From Volvariella volvacea V23 (taxonomy: Eukaryota > Basidiomycota > Agaricomycetes > Agaricales > Pluteaceae), in contig KB722746.1 of assembly GCA_000349905.1 (NCBI GenBank), forward strand, positions 432,273 to 496,272: DNA of 64,000 nt, in the 5' to 3' direction. This document shows positions 33,468 through 45,890 of the stretch, one piece after another. The number at the start of each line of letters is the position of its first letter. The stretch's first letter is position 1. A program made the position numbers and the translations under genes. Under the pieces are notes generated by a model. That model saw only the letters and a program-made list of their open reading frames with translations. It searched no databases and was not told the origin of the DNA.

Positions 33468-33524
33468 GCACTAATTTCCTGGTCCTGAAAAGACCGAGTT
33501 TGGAACGTAGTGAGGACTCGGAAT
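33468..33524. repeat. 57-bp dispersed repeat with two small hairpins, copy B
   Basis: It matches 25846-25902. Its second stem is CCGAGTTT (33494-33501) with GGACTCGG (33514-33521): a changed A-T pair became G-C, keeping the pairing, and two other pairs became G-T. Confidence 0.75.
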
Positions 33525-35390
33525 CTAGCGATATTCACACCAAATTGTTGTACAGTCCCTGTTTCTTATCTCGTGTCTAAATGCTTCTATGATCCCCTTG
33601 GGTGACCCGCGTTTGTCAGCTTCTATCCAAGCCCCTTGATACCGAAAGATCAACATATCATCCCCTTTGCTCCGACGTATTATATTTGTCCTTCTTGCCT
33701 ATTATCTATCTCTTTGTATTGGATTAGTAGCGTTAATATGGTATGCCACCCAGTCGTGTATGGTGTAAGTATGCGGTGTATTATGCCTTAGGTATACATT
33801 AGGATTCCTACATTATACTTCAGGCGAGGATATTGTAAACTGAACGTCGAGACGCTTGATATTGGATACCGTAGATGACATACTACCCCTGGGCGCGGGA
33901 GCTCCTAGCTCGTTTCTGCATCGAGCGTGCTGGTTTGCTTTGTCTGGCAGCATACTCTTCATTAACAGATTTAATATAAGCAATGATGCTGGGGGAAATG
34001 GAGGTATCTTTTCTTTCGATACTCCGGAAGGATGCCACCAAAGATAAGGGTTTATAAAATAGCAAAGCATATAACAAAATGTACTGGCTGCTCACATGAA
34101 GGATGAATTGGTCCGCTAGCGGTTCAGGGAAGTCACAACTAGGGGGAAAGCATTTGTACCGCCTGTCAATTGCAATGATGATAAATGGTGCACTGGGGCA
34201 TGGCAACGTTATGACGTACTTTGGTTCATGCCTGTGGTTGGTGTAACTTTATTGGGCTAAATCCTTTGCCTCTAAAATAATACCGCAGTGATAGACTTGG
34301 CTTGTGTCCTCTCTTGATCGTCCATCATTCAAAGAGAGGAGAAGTTGTTTGAGAAGTGTCAGAAAAATGAAGAAGACTGATATGATGCCGAACTGCAGAT
34401 GAGAACGGAGTTAATATACGAAATTAAGTAGTCACAGTACAAACACGCCGTAGCTGTGCATTGGAGAAAGCACGCTAAGGTATCTTGAGAGGACTCGGTC
34501 ATGAAACTGCTCGACATTGACTTTAGGGTCTGTAGGGGCTAAAAGCCATATGATAGAGGTGGCACATTTCTTGATAGCTTTCACCCAATTGGGCTAATAT
34601 CCTGGGGGTCATTTTATGAATAGTAATAGCAATGCCACTGGAATAAAGAACAAAGGAGAGGTACAAATTAGGCAATGCAATAAAATTGGAAGCTCGTGCT
34701 CGTATAAGTGCAGAAATACACGTACGCATTGTAAAAGTGTTAAGCTCCTCAGTGTTTCAGAATGCATACAGTACGACCACGGAGTTTGGTACGTCTACGA
34801 TGGGTTACACGAGGGACAATGGACCATAAAGCACATGCCCGTCGCAATTTTAGTAACGATTACTAATGGAGATCACGGTATTTGCTCGTGAAGGAGCAGA
34901 TTCAGCAGTACCCATAGAGGTAAAAATTGTGAAAGCCTAGAGAGGCAGTAACAAGCGGGATGAAATGGGTGAGGCGTCCAAAATTGCCGCACATGGTAAG
35001 TTTACTCCATTTTTAGCTAGCTTGTTATTGAGCAAATCAAAGTAATGCATCGCTTCGTTGAGATCTCTGAAATAACCAAATTGTCCACAAGAACCTTGCC
35101 GACAGCTAATTACCGACTTGAGCGCGTGGATGTTCCGCAAACAGCAAGCGCAATAAAGTGGAAGCAGTCAATTTTCTCATCCAAAATACGCGGGGAATAT
35201 AAGGTTCATGATTGATAATAGAATTGGGCGCGATACAAACGAAAGTAATGGGCGTGATTGACAGAGTTGGATGTTGTTTATTGGACGCGACGCGACGCGG
35301 TGGTATACACACGATAATAACGCGCGTTAACGCGTGGTAATTCTGGTGTAATTTAATTTTATGGGAGTCTAACCATTGTTCCTCCACACC
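33525..35390. other. Degraded intergenic region, no intact gene
   Basis: Only short frames occur. Minus-strand 34523-34729 encodes MTPRILAQLGESYQEM and resembles the fragment near 32020-32140. Minus 34937-35140 may belong to the same relic. From about 35230 to 35340 there are several ACGCG-type short motifs upstream of the F-box relic. Confidence 0.4.
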
Positions 35391-36753
35391 ATGACTTTTC
35401 CTCCAGAGCTCATCGATAAGATCTGCCTCTATCTCGGCGAAGAGGATGACTACCGTAGCCTTCGTGCCTGTTTCCTCTTGTCATCCCCATGACACTCTGT
35501 ATCAAGACCATATTCTGCTTTTCGGGACTTGCGGGTAACGACGAGTGAATACACAGCCTTCTGAACAACCCACTTGCCACTTGCACCAATACTCCTCTCA
35601 GAAGGGTACACTTTAATGGCCAAAACATCTTCACCTCGGTGGAGTGGCTTGGCAATCGCGTGGCTCACATCACTCAACACTACTCACCACAGGCTGATAC
35701 TCTATCGTTCCACCATTTCAATTAGAGCAACATTCCGCATCCCGGGTCATTTTTTGTTGAAGGATTAACCGCAAAAGCCTTACTTTTTGACATTGCGAGT
35801 GCTTCAATGTCCCAGNNNNNNNNNNNNNNNNNNNNNNNNNNNNNNNNNNNNNNNNNNNNNNNNNNNNNNNNNNNNNNNNNNNNNNNNNNNNNNNNNNNNN
35901 NNNNNNNNNNNNNNNCTCTTCTAAGGCTCGTCTTTAATGCAGTCGCCAATGGTACCACTCCTTTTAATATGAACTAATTATTCTTCAGGCAACCCACACC
36001 TGCAGAACACAAATTTGGTGGTATTACTTTTTCGTCGTTAACGAAGTTCAGCGTGACTGCATTCACTATCCTAGATGCTAGCCTCATCAAGTGCTTTGAA
36101 CCTCACTTTATTGTTCAAGCTAACGCGTCTCACCCTTCTTGGCACAACAAAATGGATAACTCAACACCTCCTTCTCGTCCCTGCATTGTAATCCTTCGAG
36201 CTCACGACTGGCCTTTGCTCTCAGCGTATGTCTCTTCCTTGGTCTTATCATTCAAACAGTTTATTCATGTGTTCCTTCTGAAGAGTCCATGATTAAACTT
36301 TTCGGGCATACTTCATCCCGACATCTTCACCTCTACGCGGTTTACAGCTTATCCAGTCTCCAGACTGCCTCATTCGCAGATACAGTTGAGTTCCTTGAAC
36401 GATGCAAGTTCCCACTCTCGCTCACCTCACCTGCCCTCAACCTCCCTGCTAGCCGGCTCGCTAGCACGAATTGTTGGTCTGCGACTTCAATCAAGTGGGT
36501 TTTTTTCCCTCCAAAGACAGCTTGAATTCGTTACACAAGCCGGAAGTTTCGCAAGATCTATTACCCCGATCCTAACGACCTTGATTTTCAGGCTGTCCCA
36601 ATCGAGATTGATCTAGATGATTTGGAAGTGGCACTATGGACATGGGAGAAGACGAGGGAAGCTTTTGAGAAACAGGATAACGAGGGCATACTAAAATTGG
36701 GTGTGTATGAGCCAAGTATAAACAATAAATTGATTACTTTATACCTCATTTAG
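35391..36753 (+). pseudogene. F-box-like family member, disrupted and gapped
   Basis: It starts MTFPPELIDKICLYLGEEDD and carries SLRACFLLSSP, then a stop, SVSRPYSAFRDLRVT, and further stops. The 100-N gap at 35816-35915 falls inside. The distal part has ERCKFPLSLTSPALNLPASR, CWSA, and WTWEKTREAFEKQDNEG. It ends LGVYEPSINNKLITLY with a TAG at 36751-36753. The multiple stops and frame changes make it a pseudogene even without the gap. Confidence 0.85.
35816..35915. other. Assembly gap (100 N) inside an F-box pseudogene
   Basis: Exactly 100 N. The true distance is unknown, and an inserted repeat may hide here. Confidence 0.95.
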
Positions 36754-37109
36754 AATTGTAGGTATTTTGTATTTTTACTGCTTGCCAACGCGGTTGCTGG
36801 TACCAATCATTCATAGCCAGACACGTGACGACTCTTGCGATGCGGCCCACTTGAGTCCACTTACCCTCAGGCTAGGTAGCCATGCAGAACGATGCCACGT
36901 CGAGTCGAGATTTGTGGTTTTTCCACAGATGAAGAATTCTTCTCCACTCAAAAGACCCTGCGCATGGAAATTCAAGATAAAAACACCTCGACAAACACCT
37001 GGCCGATTCATAAATGGCCCCTATTCGGCTATTTGCGCTAAGACATCGCAACAAAGCCGGTTTTTACGCAGCACACCGCGTTTCGCACACTTGTCCTCCC
37101 CTCCCAGAT
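36754..37109. other. Spacer upstream of a short unassigned frame
   Basis: About 355 bases. A plus-strand frame of about 121 codons (36767-37132) overlaps it, with no recognisable similarity. Confidence 0.35.
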
Positions 37110-37395
37110 GGATTCCAGGAGATTTCCAATAACAGATTCAGAATACGACCGAGCTCTCAACAACCTGGTCAAACACTCTGGCGCAGAGCTCGATAACGCA
37201 ACACTGGAATCTGCATGTTCAGCAAACCCCGGTTGGATTGGGAGAATTATTATGTCTGCAATGACCACCTATTGACGGCACTCATTAAGCGTGACTCCGC
37301 ATTTCGCGAAATGATCGAGGAAGCGAGGAATACTGGGTCGTGGACGTCTTTTAGGCGATATCGTAGGTGTAATAATGGTGGGCGGTATGAGTAGT
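37110..37395 (+). CDS. Short hypothetical protein, possibly two exons or frameshifted
   Basis: From ATG 37110 the frame reads MDSRRFPITDSEYDRALNNL and continues to SACSANPGW before stopping near 37275. A second frame, offset there, continues coherently as WENYYVCNDHLLTALIKRDS, then FREMIEEARNTGSWTSFRRY, to a stop near 37393. Both halves are charged and look coding. A small intron with acceptor GCATGTTCAG, or a frameshift, would join them. I do not recognise the product. It lies just upstream of the histidine phosphatase and could include part of that gene's 5' end. Confidence 0.4.
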
Positions 37396-37542
37396 GTAAC
37401 CCCTTAATTTTGCAGCGCCCTTGCAAATACAGCAGTACACACCTCTTGGCCTGGGATATCGTACGTCAAGAAGTCCATATTTACTTATTCCCTTTTCTTA
37501 GACATTTGATGGTGCACATCACCTCCAGCACAAGTAGTAAAT

Positions 37543-38492
37543 CTCTTCGAGAAGTTTGAAGGGTATCGCCTTACAGCAAAGCACCCTGATTATCCCCGTC
37601 CCCTCTGGTTAACCGTGTCCTTCATCCGTCACGCAGAGGTGAGTATCCATGTCTCTTTAACCCTCCCTTCATCCTTTCGTCTATGCTTTGACCTCATTGG
37701 GCTATAGTGCGAGTCAAATAGAGATTACCGGAAAGTTGAAGAGCCAAACAACCTAACAGAACGCGGAAAACTCCAAGCTAGTCAACTACGCGACAAATGG
37801 TCCAACGTCCGAATGGACGCGATCTACTCCTCGGATGTCGTTCGAACGCGTGAAACGGCATCCACTCTACTCGGGTCGCGTTCAGGTCATCTCACCGTAC
37901 AAGAACACCATGACCTCGTTAAGCAAGAACACGGGCCAGTGGTAATGAACTACTTTAAGAGCGGGGACATCGAGTATGCAGATATGGAGCGCAGGGGCAA
38001 TATATACGCCCCATACCAGAGCCGTCGCGAGCACCGCCCTACAGGCGGAGAAAGCGCCAACGACGTGGCGGAGAGGGCGCAATACAGATTCTTGCGGATC
38101 ATGTTCGACCGTGGTGTTTCGTTGGATCAAGTTCCAGCAGAGAGCAAAGAGGATTTCAACCGCATCAATACTTGGGGGGATGTCAATCATGTCCCTGAGG
38201 GTATCCCGCACATCGTTATGGTCAGCCACAATATCCTTCTCAGCGAGCTTTACGAGTCCTTGCATATGTGGAACGATAGCTGTCACAAAGAGATGGCCAC
38301 AGAATACCGGAACGCCGAATGGTATGACGTCCCTTCCATTTCTGCGTTGACCTAGAGGGTATGCTCATCGGAAATAGGTCACAGCACTTGATCCGTTTGG
38401 ATTGGCCCTACGACGAAAAGCCCGAACCATCGAGTTACCGTGAACGCTGGTTTGGGCTGCAAGTTAAAAAATGGGACCTCCATAGACCGTGA
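37543..38492 (+). CDS. Histidine phosphatase (phosphoglycerate-mutase-like) family protein
   Basis: The readable part starts with VVNLFEKFEGYRLTAKHPDY. It then has the catalytic RHAECESN motif split by an intron (exon ends 37638, next exon starts 37708). It continues RKVEEPNNLTERGKLQASQL, AIYSSDVVRTRETA, RPTGGES and the second catalytic histidine in IVMVSHNILLSEL. An intron at 38322-38377 joins EW to SQHLIRLDWPYDEKP, so the true stop is at 38492, not the in-frame stop inside the intron. The RHG motif has Ala in place of Gly. The family includes phosphatases of small phosphates and proteins, and the substrate is unknown. The 5' exon or exons before 37543 are not resolved. Confidence 0.8.
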
Positions 38493-39090
38493 AAGGTTCA
38501 AGGCAATCTATGTAATACAGGATTTGTTCCAGAAGTTAGACGGTTCTGTTTTCTAGTATAGGTAAAAGGGCGAGAATATATCCGTGCAGCTACGCCAGGC
38601 CAGATTGAGAAATCGTTAACATTGAAATGGCTGGTACTCATATAAGAATTATGAATGGACAGTGCAGAGAGTGTTACGACACAGCAAAGAGAGAAGTTGC
38701 ATAGTTAATCGGAGAAAAGCATATGAAGGGGGAAAGATATGCGCTTATGGGAGGGTCAGGGAAAGGAAGGGAGTAAGAAAGGCGAGGGGCGGCAGCTGAG
38801 GGGCAAGTGTAATTCATAAAGAAGGGAGACAAATCGTAAATGAATGGCGCAAAGGTAATTACGGGTGAGTCAAGAGTAAGGTTGTGCGGTAAAGGTGGGG
38901 TGCATATGAAAGGGAACCAAGTCCAAGTAAGGGTCGAACTTTTGAAGTGAAGAAACAGGCAGAATGAACTTCAATGTCAAAGAACGAATGAGAATGACTT
39001 AATTCCGAGCATCGATTAAAAGCGTTTTGCCCCTCCCTTTCGCACCATCAAGAGACCTAAGTTACCCCCGATTGCTCCTAGCATAAAACC
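38493..39090. other. Convergent spacer, 3' UTRs of the phosphatase and PAC1 genes
   Basis: About 600 bases, purine-rich on the plus strand, without a gene-like frame or repeat. Confidence 0.5.
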
Positions 39091-41028
39091 CTAGGGCGTC
39101 CACACTTTGACTAGCAAATCTACACCACCAGTTGCAATGACATTCACCCGCCGTCTACCTTGGGTGCCATTCGCCTGTGTTCCATTCACCTGAGCTCCAG
39201 CAGGACCACCATGTGTCGCTCTTCCCCACGCGATGCAGGTGACGAAATGTGAATGAGCTTCTATAGTTTTGGTGCATCTTCCGGTGGCTAGTTCCCACAC
39301 CCGCATATGCTTGTCATCCGACGCCGAAATCAGGAATTTTCCTGTAGGGTGGAACTCGAGGCCTCGTATCCAGCCATCATGTCCGATCTTGGGATTCGTA
39401 AAGTGAAAAGGCGTGGAGGAAGGGAATACTACAAAACACTTACAAAGGTCTTCAGGTGGCGTCCCGAATGTGCTTCCCAGAGCATGATCAGGTTATCTCT
39501 CGCGCCAGTAAACACGTACAATCCAGGTTCGTCATTGTTGTCCTATCCCGCGATTCCGTTGAGTATTGACAAATCACAGTAACGCTATTTAAGCATACCT
39601 GTATACTGAGGAGCTCCCGAATGTATTGGTATGTGTTCGTAGGTGCGAACACCGCAACTTCTACTTGACGATCATGCCCCCGCAGCTCTGATTTCATAGA
39701 GCCAAGCTTGTAATCCCATACACGTGCTGTCTGTTACTCAAAAGCAATAAGAGTTTATATAGAAAAGGACAAGCAAGATGAACACACGTGATCGTTGGAG
39801 CAGCTGACGAGCAACCGATCGTCAAAGGAAGGCACAACATATCGCACCCACTCATCGTGGGCCATGATCGTGCGGACACAAAATCTATGAAGCATAGTAA
39901 GCGAAGGGAAAGCATTAAAGATGAATGATGGTTACTGACTTAGTTGCTACCTCCCATATTTTGATAGTCTTGTCTCTGCTCGCGCTTACGACGAAATCCC
40001 CATTATTCAGGAATCTAGCTGATGATATCGTATGGTCATGACCATGTAGCGATTGTGCGCTGTAACCCCTTTGATCCCATGCACTGGTATCCCATAGCTT
40101 GATAGTAAGATCAGACGACGCCGACACTATAGAACGGAATAAAAGGAAAAGGTTGGATCAAAGATCAACACCAAAGAGTCCCAAACATTGAAAGAAAGCC
40201 GAAAGGCAGTTTGAAGTAAGGAAATATGGGGGTAGGGCGGAAGAAAGGGAAGCATGACTTACCCAAGTAGGTGCCCTGTGGATGAAAATCGACATCCTTC
40301 ACGTCCCTCGTGTGACCCGTTAGGGTTCGCTCTAACTCCCCTGTTTCCCAATCCCATATCTTGATTGACGAGTCTTCACTTGCTGTTGCAATGATGGAAA
40401 AAATGGGGTGGAAAGCCACTCGGTTAATTGTTGCTCGATGGCCAGCGAGTGAATGTCGGGGTTGTCCTTTCGGTATCCAATCTACAACTGAAGCCGACCG
40501 GGCGGCAGGTGAGGAACGTAGCTCTTCTTCCAGCGAGGCGACGCGTGATTCCAGCTCTATTACCTGTCACGAGGCGTGGGTATGTCGCATGGATTGAAGA
40601 TCCAACGATGTCGACGGAGACGGTTGACGGAGCCAGCATCATTTTGGGCATTTGAATCGTAAAACAGGCGACAACACGATAAACCGGGGGATTAGGGGCT
40701 CTAGGTTAGAAAGGTATGCACCGAAAAGAACGAGTCTCCAGAATAGCACTATACTAACCTTCTTTTGCAATCGTATTACAGCAACCCATTTCTTCTCCAG
40801 AATTCCTTCAAGCCTTGGGTCGGGTGGGTCATCAGGAATGTTCGACTCGGACTTGAATGCAGCAGAGGCTTGGGTCAAGTTGCGTGATCTGAGGTAGTTG
40901 TAGATGGCCTTGTCGCTGCGCATTGTGATAAACAGATGAGACACATGTTGAGAAAACTGGGCCTAGTCGTCGTCGATGACAACGAGGAGAACGTACAGGT
41001 CATTCTGCTGGCGGTCTGTTAGAACCAT
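39091..41028 (-). CDS. PAC1: Nuclear distribution protein Lis1/PAC1 (dynein regulator)
   Basis: A 32-base first exon (41028-40997) encodes [11 protein letters not shown] and splices to 40915 ([20 protein letters not shown]), giving the LisH domain. This start is preferred over MSHLFITM, which lies in the intron. A coiled coil follows ([18 protein letters not shown]). Seven WD40 repeats then end in typical WD motifs: [76 protein letters not shown] and [12 protein letters not shown]. Many introns of 50-80 bases interrupt it. Lis1 binds dynein and positions nuclei in hyphae. The last inter-repeat loop carries an unusual [12 protein letters not shown] insertion. Confidence 0.93.
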
Positions 41029-42875
41029 GGCGAGACCGAGCGCGACGAGACAGGATAAGATTCTCAATGCGAGAGTGCAACCACTCTGTCACGCTGTGAC
41101 ACCACGTGCGCACGATTACCTAAGCACTAATGGGCGTCGAGTCGTCCAAGCCAAGGTCGAAGCCGTCCAACGCCGTAATTGTTTAATAAGCAGCACCCAC
41201 CACCACAGCTTTCTGCAGTTGCTCCCAGAGCCACAGAGAGTAGCGAGTGACCTCGTGCTCGAAAATCTGACTTGAAACCCCAATGTGGCAGAACTCCGCA
41301 TTCTTGGATGTGAACCACGTTTTGCGGCAGCCCTTCAGAAGCTGTAGAGACGGAGTTCAGTCATTTCCATACTCGGGTGGGATGAGCTGTCGGGGGAGCT
41401 GTAGGTTGTGGGACTTCCAGCTCCCTCAACATCTCTCTATCAAAGGGAGATTGGTGTGTAGTCGAATATATCTTAATTTTGAGCTATGACACATACGCCA
41501 TTGACGCTTAAAGACTGTCATATAGGCTTCATTTCTTCGAGTGGGCAGCGCGTACCCATTAATGGAGCCCAGCTACGTTTCATTCCGGTTTATTTAGAAC
41601 TTTTCTCACTTTATAACCAGGCATTTTGTTGCTCTCATTGCTACAAACCGAAATTCTGAACGGAAGACATTACGTCGTTGATTGCGTGCGCATGCATGGA
41701 CCATTTTATTGCCTGAAACTAATGAAAACCACGATGCAAGGCAAGATGCAAGGTGTACGTAAAATCAATTGAAGAGCAGGAAAAACTCTGGGTAAGCCAC
41801 TGAAGCAATCCAGCAGATTAATTCAAGCTTTGCCAATAATCCACCTTAGAATTCTTGCGCTCCGAAGCAGGTATCAGCGTTAGGAACATAGTTAAAGCTC
41901 CACTCCCTCCTGGATGACGGCATTTCTCCGTTGAATAGTGAATATAAGACAGATTCGCACGAACCGAGGGTGATATGGCCACAATCGCGATCGGAGAAAG
42001 ATACATAAAGATCGCTCCTTCATAGGAATGACAGCATAAAGGTTTTATTGTTAATCCATATCTTTCTCCAACAGGTTGCTGGTGGGTACTGCGAGGGTGA
42101 TCATATGAGTGTTGGTGCATGTGGTGACAGAAACTTTAGGCAAGTCAGCAATCGTCAATGATTCCGTAGATCGAACGAGTTGGTTCGGATTTCTGGGACG
42201 GGAATGGGAGTTGTCATCACTGAGATGTTTGCGACCAAGCTACGACTACCACCCGGACCTCGTGCATTGGGACGTTCTAGCCTAAACCCGTGCGATGCTA
42301 GCACGCTCCTATGTATCGTAATTCGATTCGAGCCTGATAAAGTTGACATTCTTACCTACCGAAGTCGTACCGTGTCAGTCGAAATCGCACGAAGAACCAC
42401 GGCTCCCTCTAACACGACGTGATGTGAAAATGCCCACCAAAAAGCGCGAATTCCAGGTCATTTGAATTCGGAAAACAACTCTATTCAATCACTTTACTCA
42501 ACCTGCCTTCTGGACGATTGCAAACACAACTTATCCCCATAGAGAGCGAAGGAAGATCCCTCACTGTTTTGGAACTCAAAAGCGGTTATTGTGATTGATG
42601 CAATAGCCTTGCCAGTAGTATACGCTACATCGAATGGAGACAGCGAGGTGATAAAGTCGGCTAATAGAGAAGATTGATGCACATGGGAGAAATAGACGAA
42701 TGAAATGAGTACCACGGTTCGTGACACCAGGTAGACAGGTGACACGAGACCGCTAGGGGCGAGAAGCGACTGAATTACAAATGTACTTCCCGCACTTTGA
42801 ATTTGAAGATGGCGGCCCGCTGACATCGCTTTCCTTTCGTTGTATGCTCCAAACAGTAGATGCGGCGATTATACA
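41029..42875. other. Intergenic region between PAC1 and the GPR1-type transporter
   Basis: About 1.85 kb. The PAC1 promoter lies at its left end. A minus-strand 110-codon frame (42494-42826) and smaller ones occur. None resembles a known protein, except that plus 42180-42290 contains LRLPPGPRALG, like the proline-rich hinge of microsomal P450s, but without any further P450 sequence. Confidence 0.4.
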
Positions 42876-43951
42876 TTAATGTTCTGGCTTGGAGAATGCT
42901 CCGAGGGGAAGTCGGACAACAGCCATCTCCTCTGACGCCAGTAATTCACTTAGGCCAATGTAATATGCAACGAGAGCTGTAACGACACCAAAGCCTCCTC
43001 CAGCCCTCTGTACACTGAACACAGCGAGGTTCGCATTAATTTCTGAATAGTGGAGATGAGGTGGGGCAGAATCATTCACCTCGCATTTCCTGTGAATTCC
43101 GCGGCCGCTAGAAGCAAGTATGTGAGAACCAGGAGGCCGAGTAAGAGGATGAATGACACGTTCTTGCGGAGTGCTCCTATCCTGTAGCCAAAATAGAGGA
43201 TATAATTAGCCGATTGCTCGGAGAATCAGCATGTAGTGTGGGGAATGTAGCCATGGGAAAGTGGGGATGCGGCTCGCGAAGTGACATGAGAGGGAAAATA
43301 CTCACAGTAGGAAAAACGTTACTAGCATCCATGTGATAAGGTAGATCCCCAGTGCACTAGCAAGCTCGCTCTCATCATCGAAGGCAGTCAGTATTCCACT
43401 ACCCGGTATTAAAATTGTTGCGTATGACATCCAGAATGCACCATAAGATGTAAATGCTGCAGCCAACCATGAAGTAAGCTTCCTCGTAACGGTATATTTG
43501 TAGAATGGACAATAGAACTCATCGGGACGACAAAACTATATCAATATTACAGGAGAAATAATATTCTGTATGTCCCCCATAGAGAAAAGCTAGCATAAAT
43601 GTTTTGAACTTACCAGTGGCACCGAAAGTGTTACCCCGTGGAAATTCCCACATCCCGGCCAGCACTTGGGCTAGACCGCCACAAAATACAGCCATGCCAA
43701 CAACGACGTTCGGATGGTTAATGTGACGCGTTTGTAGGTTATACAGAGAAAGCATTAACGTCGTGGATGCAAATGAGAAAAGCCCGCTACCAATGTTGTT
43801 AGCACATATCATCGTGTTTAAGATAAGCATGAACCTACAGAGTTCCTGGATTCCCAATCCGCGATGGTTTAGACGACACCTTAATTTCGTTCGATACATT
43901 TGAGAATGTTCCTTGAGAGGCTTTCTCCTCAAAGTGGTGTGTGCTCGCCAT
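42876..43951 (-). CDS. GPR1/FUN34/YaaH family membrane transporter (acetate/ammonium type)
   Basis: The gene starts at 43951 (MASTHHFEEKASQGTFSNVS). The first exon ends at 43839 inside the family motif, giving NPGTL then GLFSFASTTLMLSLYN. It continues NVVVGMAVFCGGLAQVLAGM and GNTFGAT, then after an intron AFTSYGAFWMSYATILIPGS, GIYLITWMLVTFF, IGALRKNVSFILLLGLLVLT, and a last exon AGGGFGVVTALVAYYIGLSE ending at 42876. Six transmembrane segments are expected in the plasma membrane. Members (Ato2, Ady2) carry acetate or are linked to ammonium export. The NPGTLGL loop and SYGAFW are intact, so it appears functional. Confidence 0.9.
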
Positions 43952-45808
43952 TGGGAGTTACCTCTTGCTTTGGTATCGGGTGGTGAATAGGTGGGGCAAC
44001 ACTGCCCATCTTTTTAAGTCGAGCAATCTATTTTTGCTGCTGTCGAAATTGACATCGATGTTGCAGGTATATCTCGCTATATAAATCGATTTCATTCCAC
44101 CATGGCACTGCAACGTGAAAGCGTCATGGAGTTGCGCATCCGTGGGAGCTAAATTATGGCCTCTAATTGTGATAGCGTCAAAATGTTTTGACACGACGGG
44201 AATCGATTGGGACCACTTACGGAGTCCGTGGAATGACATCAGGTCGCGTTGAATATACTTTTACTGTTGAGCATCAGCAAGGAAGGTTGCCGGGTGCTCG
44301 CGCTTTAACTACGGCGTTCGAACGAGTATTTTTAGCACGGACAGAAGCTACTGGATTGACGACCACATGAACAACCGCAATCAGGAGGTGGGATATTTGA
44401 AGCGGGAGACTTATTAAATAGGATTGCTTGAGCTGTAGAACTCATTCCCAATTACTGTCAATGAACTCACCCGCATCCCTACCTCGCCACCTTCTGTGCA
44501 TCGCTACCAAGCAGCGATCTCTGAAATCCAGCTGGTTATATTGCGGTTATCGAGTCCAGGTACAGCCATGCAAGCCATACTGACGTGGAAGCCAGAAAAC
44601 TCCAATGGCTGAAGTCGTTTCGAGTCCAAGTCGTGGTGCCACGGGAAGAGGATGCAGCCAAATAGGGCCAAATAGGCGTCCACCAGCTGTGACGACGTTG
44701 ACGGCTTTGCCACAGTAAACAGGCGCTCAGGTAAGGACAATCCCGCAGAAAACCCCAGGAATTAGGATTTGTTATCGATAGTATATTGCCAGTATGGCCA
44801 CAGGCTCTGCTGCACTTTCTACACCCACTGGCAACCCCGAGTTACCCACCCTGACCGACCTGTCACCGTCTCAATATGAAGATGCAACCAACCACTAGCA
44901 AGCCAGGCTTGGTAGGGCTGTCCAAGCTACTAAGGTATAATCGAAATCGAGGTGAAATGCGGGGAAAATGGGACTGATGTGTTTTGCTGTTTCGTCATCA
45001 TTGATCATCATTGATCAGACAGATGGGGATAGAACTTATGGGTGTAAGTCAGCCGGCATTGCATGTTTATGCCCAGGTTCGGAGATATACGCAGACACAC
45101 TCATGTACTGATCGAACCATTCCGTGCCCCAACGTTCTATTCCTCAATCGACAATCAGCAAAGGGAAAATCCTGCTTCCATTGCATTTCTCCACAGTTCT
45201 GCCTCGGTGCCATCAGGTGAGCAGAGGATTGTTGTGACATCGTCCTGTCTTCATAGACAGACTTTTCCTAGCGTTAGCACTTCGATATTTCTCTCAAGCC
45301 GGTCGATCGTAGACTCCCTCACTTGGCCCCAGGCCAAGTGAAGATCGCCCGACACCCCTCGCTTGGGTCAAGGATCGTCGTAGGTTGTCTCTCAGATGGG
45401 CTTGGCTGCTGGTCTTGGCGACAGTGTACCCACCGGCCAGCCCCATCCAGTTGTGCAACTCCAGCCAAGACAACACCAACTTAGAAAGTCTATTCATTCC
45501 TTAGGCTCCCTGCCGGAATATACTGGGTCATGTTCACTCCTTTTCGCCGTCTCATTCAAGGATGCCCGTGCGCTACCTGAGTTCTGGAGCTCCAAACCAG
45601 CCTGGCCACCAGTACACACCCTCCTTCTCTCGGCTAGTTGTAGGCAGTTCTCCGGAAAACGCACGATGCTTTCTGGAGGACCTTTTGGCTTTCGTTGAAC
45701 ATTTTACTCTCCATCAAGTTTTGCCGTTCTACTACTCGAATGACTTTCATTGTATCCCTCCAGCGCCCATGGCCACCGGATATTTTCCGATTCCCTCATC
45801 TAGAGACG
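43952..45808. other. Intergenic region upstream of the cellobiohydrolase
   Basis: About 1.9 kb. A minus-strand 78-codon frame at 44504-44740 is open but unrecognised. A short tandem TCATCATTGA repeat is present near 44994-45017. A perfect 9-bp dyad lies at 45320-45340. The distal part is likely the promoter and regulatory region of the GH7 gene. Confidence 0.45.
45320..45340. promoter_or_regulatory. Perfect 9-bp inverted repeat in the GH7 upstream region
   Basis: CACTTGGCC, a 3-base spacer and GGCCAAGTG lie about 550 bases upstream of the cellobiohydrolase start. A dimeric regulator could bind such a dyad, but no factor is identified. Confidence 0.4.
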
Positions 45809-45814
45809 TATAAA
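45809..45814 (+). promoter_or_regulatory. TATA box of the GH7 gene
   Basis: TATAAA sits 77 bases before the start codon of a highly expressed class of secreted enzyme, in the usual position for a fungal core promoter. Confidence 0.7.
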
Positions 45815-45890
45815 ACCTCAGAGTTGAGACCTCAACTCTTCGCCGTTCAACGGTTCTCGTCTACACTCTTCTGCGTCTACCTCTCCCAGC

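Noticed and set aside
40652..40897. Plus-strand frame over the PAC1 5' end
   Set aside because: It is antisense to the LisH-coding exon, which is clearly the coding strand.
42180..42290. Possible cytochrome P450 N-terminal fragment (LRLPPGPRALG)
   Set aside because: Only the proline-rich hinge is present. No I-helix, ExxR or haem-binding motif was found in any frame nearby.
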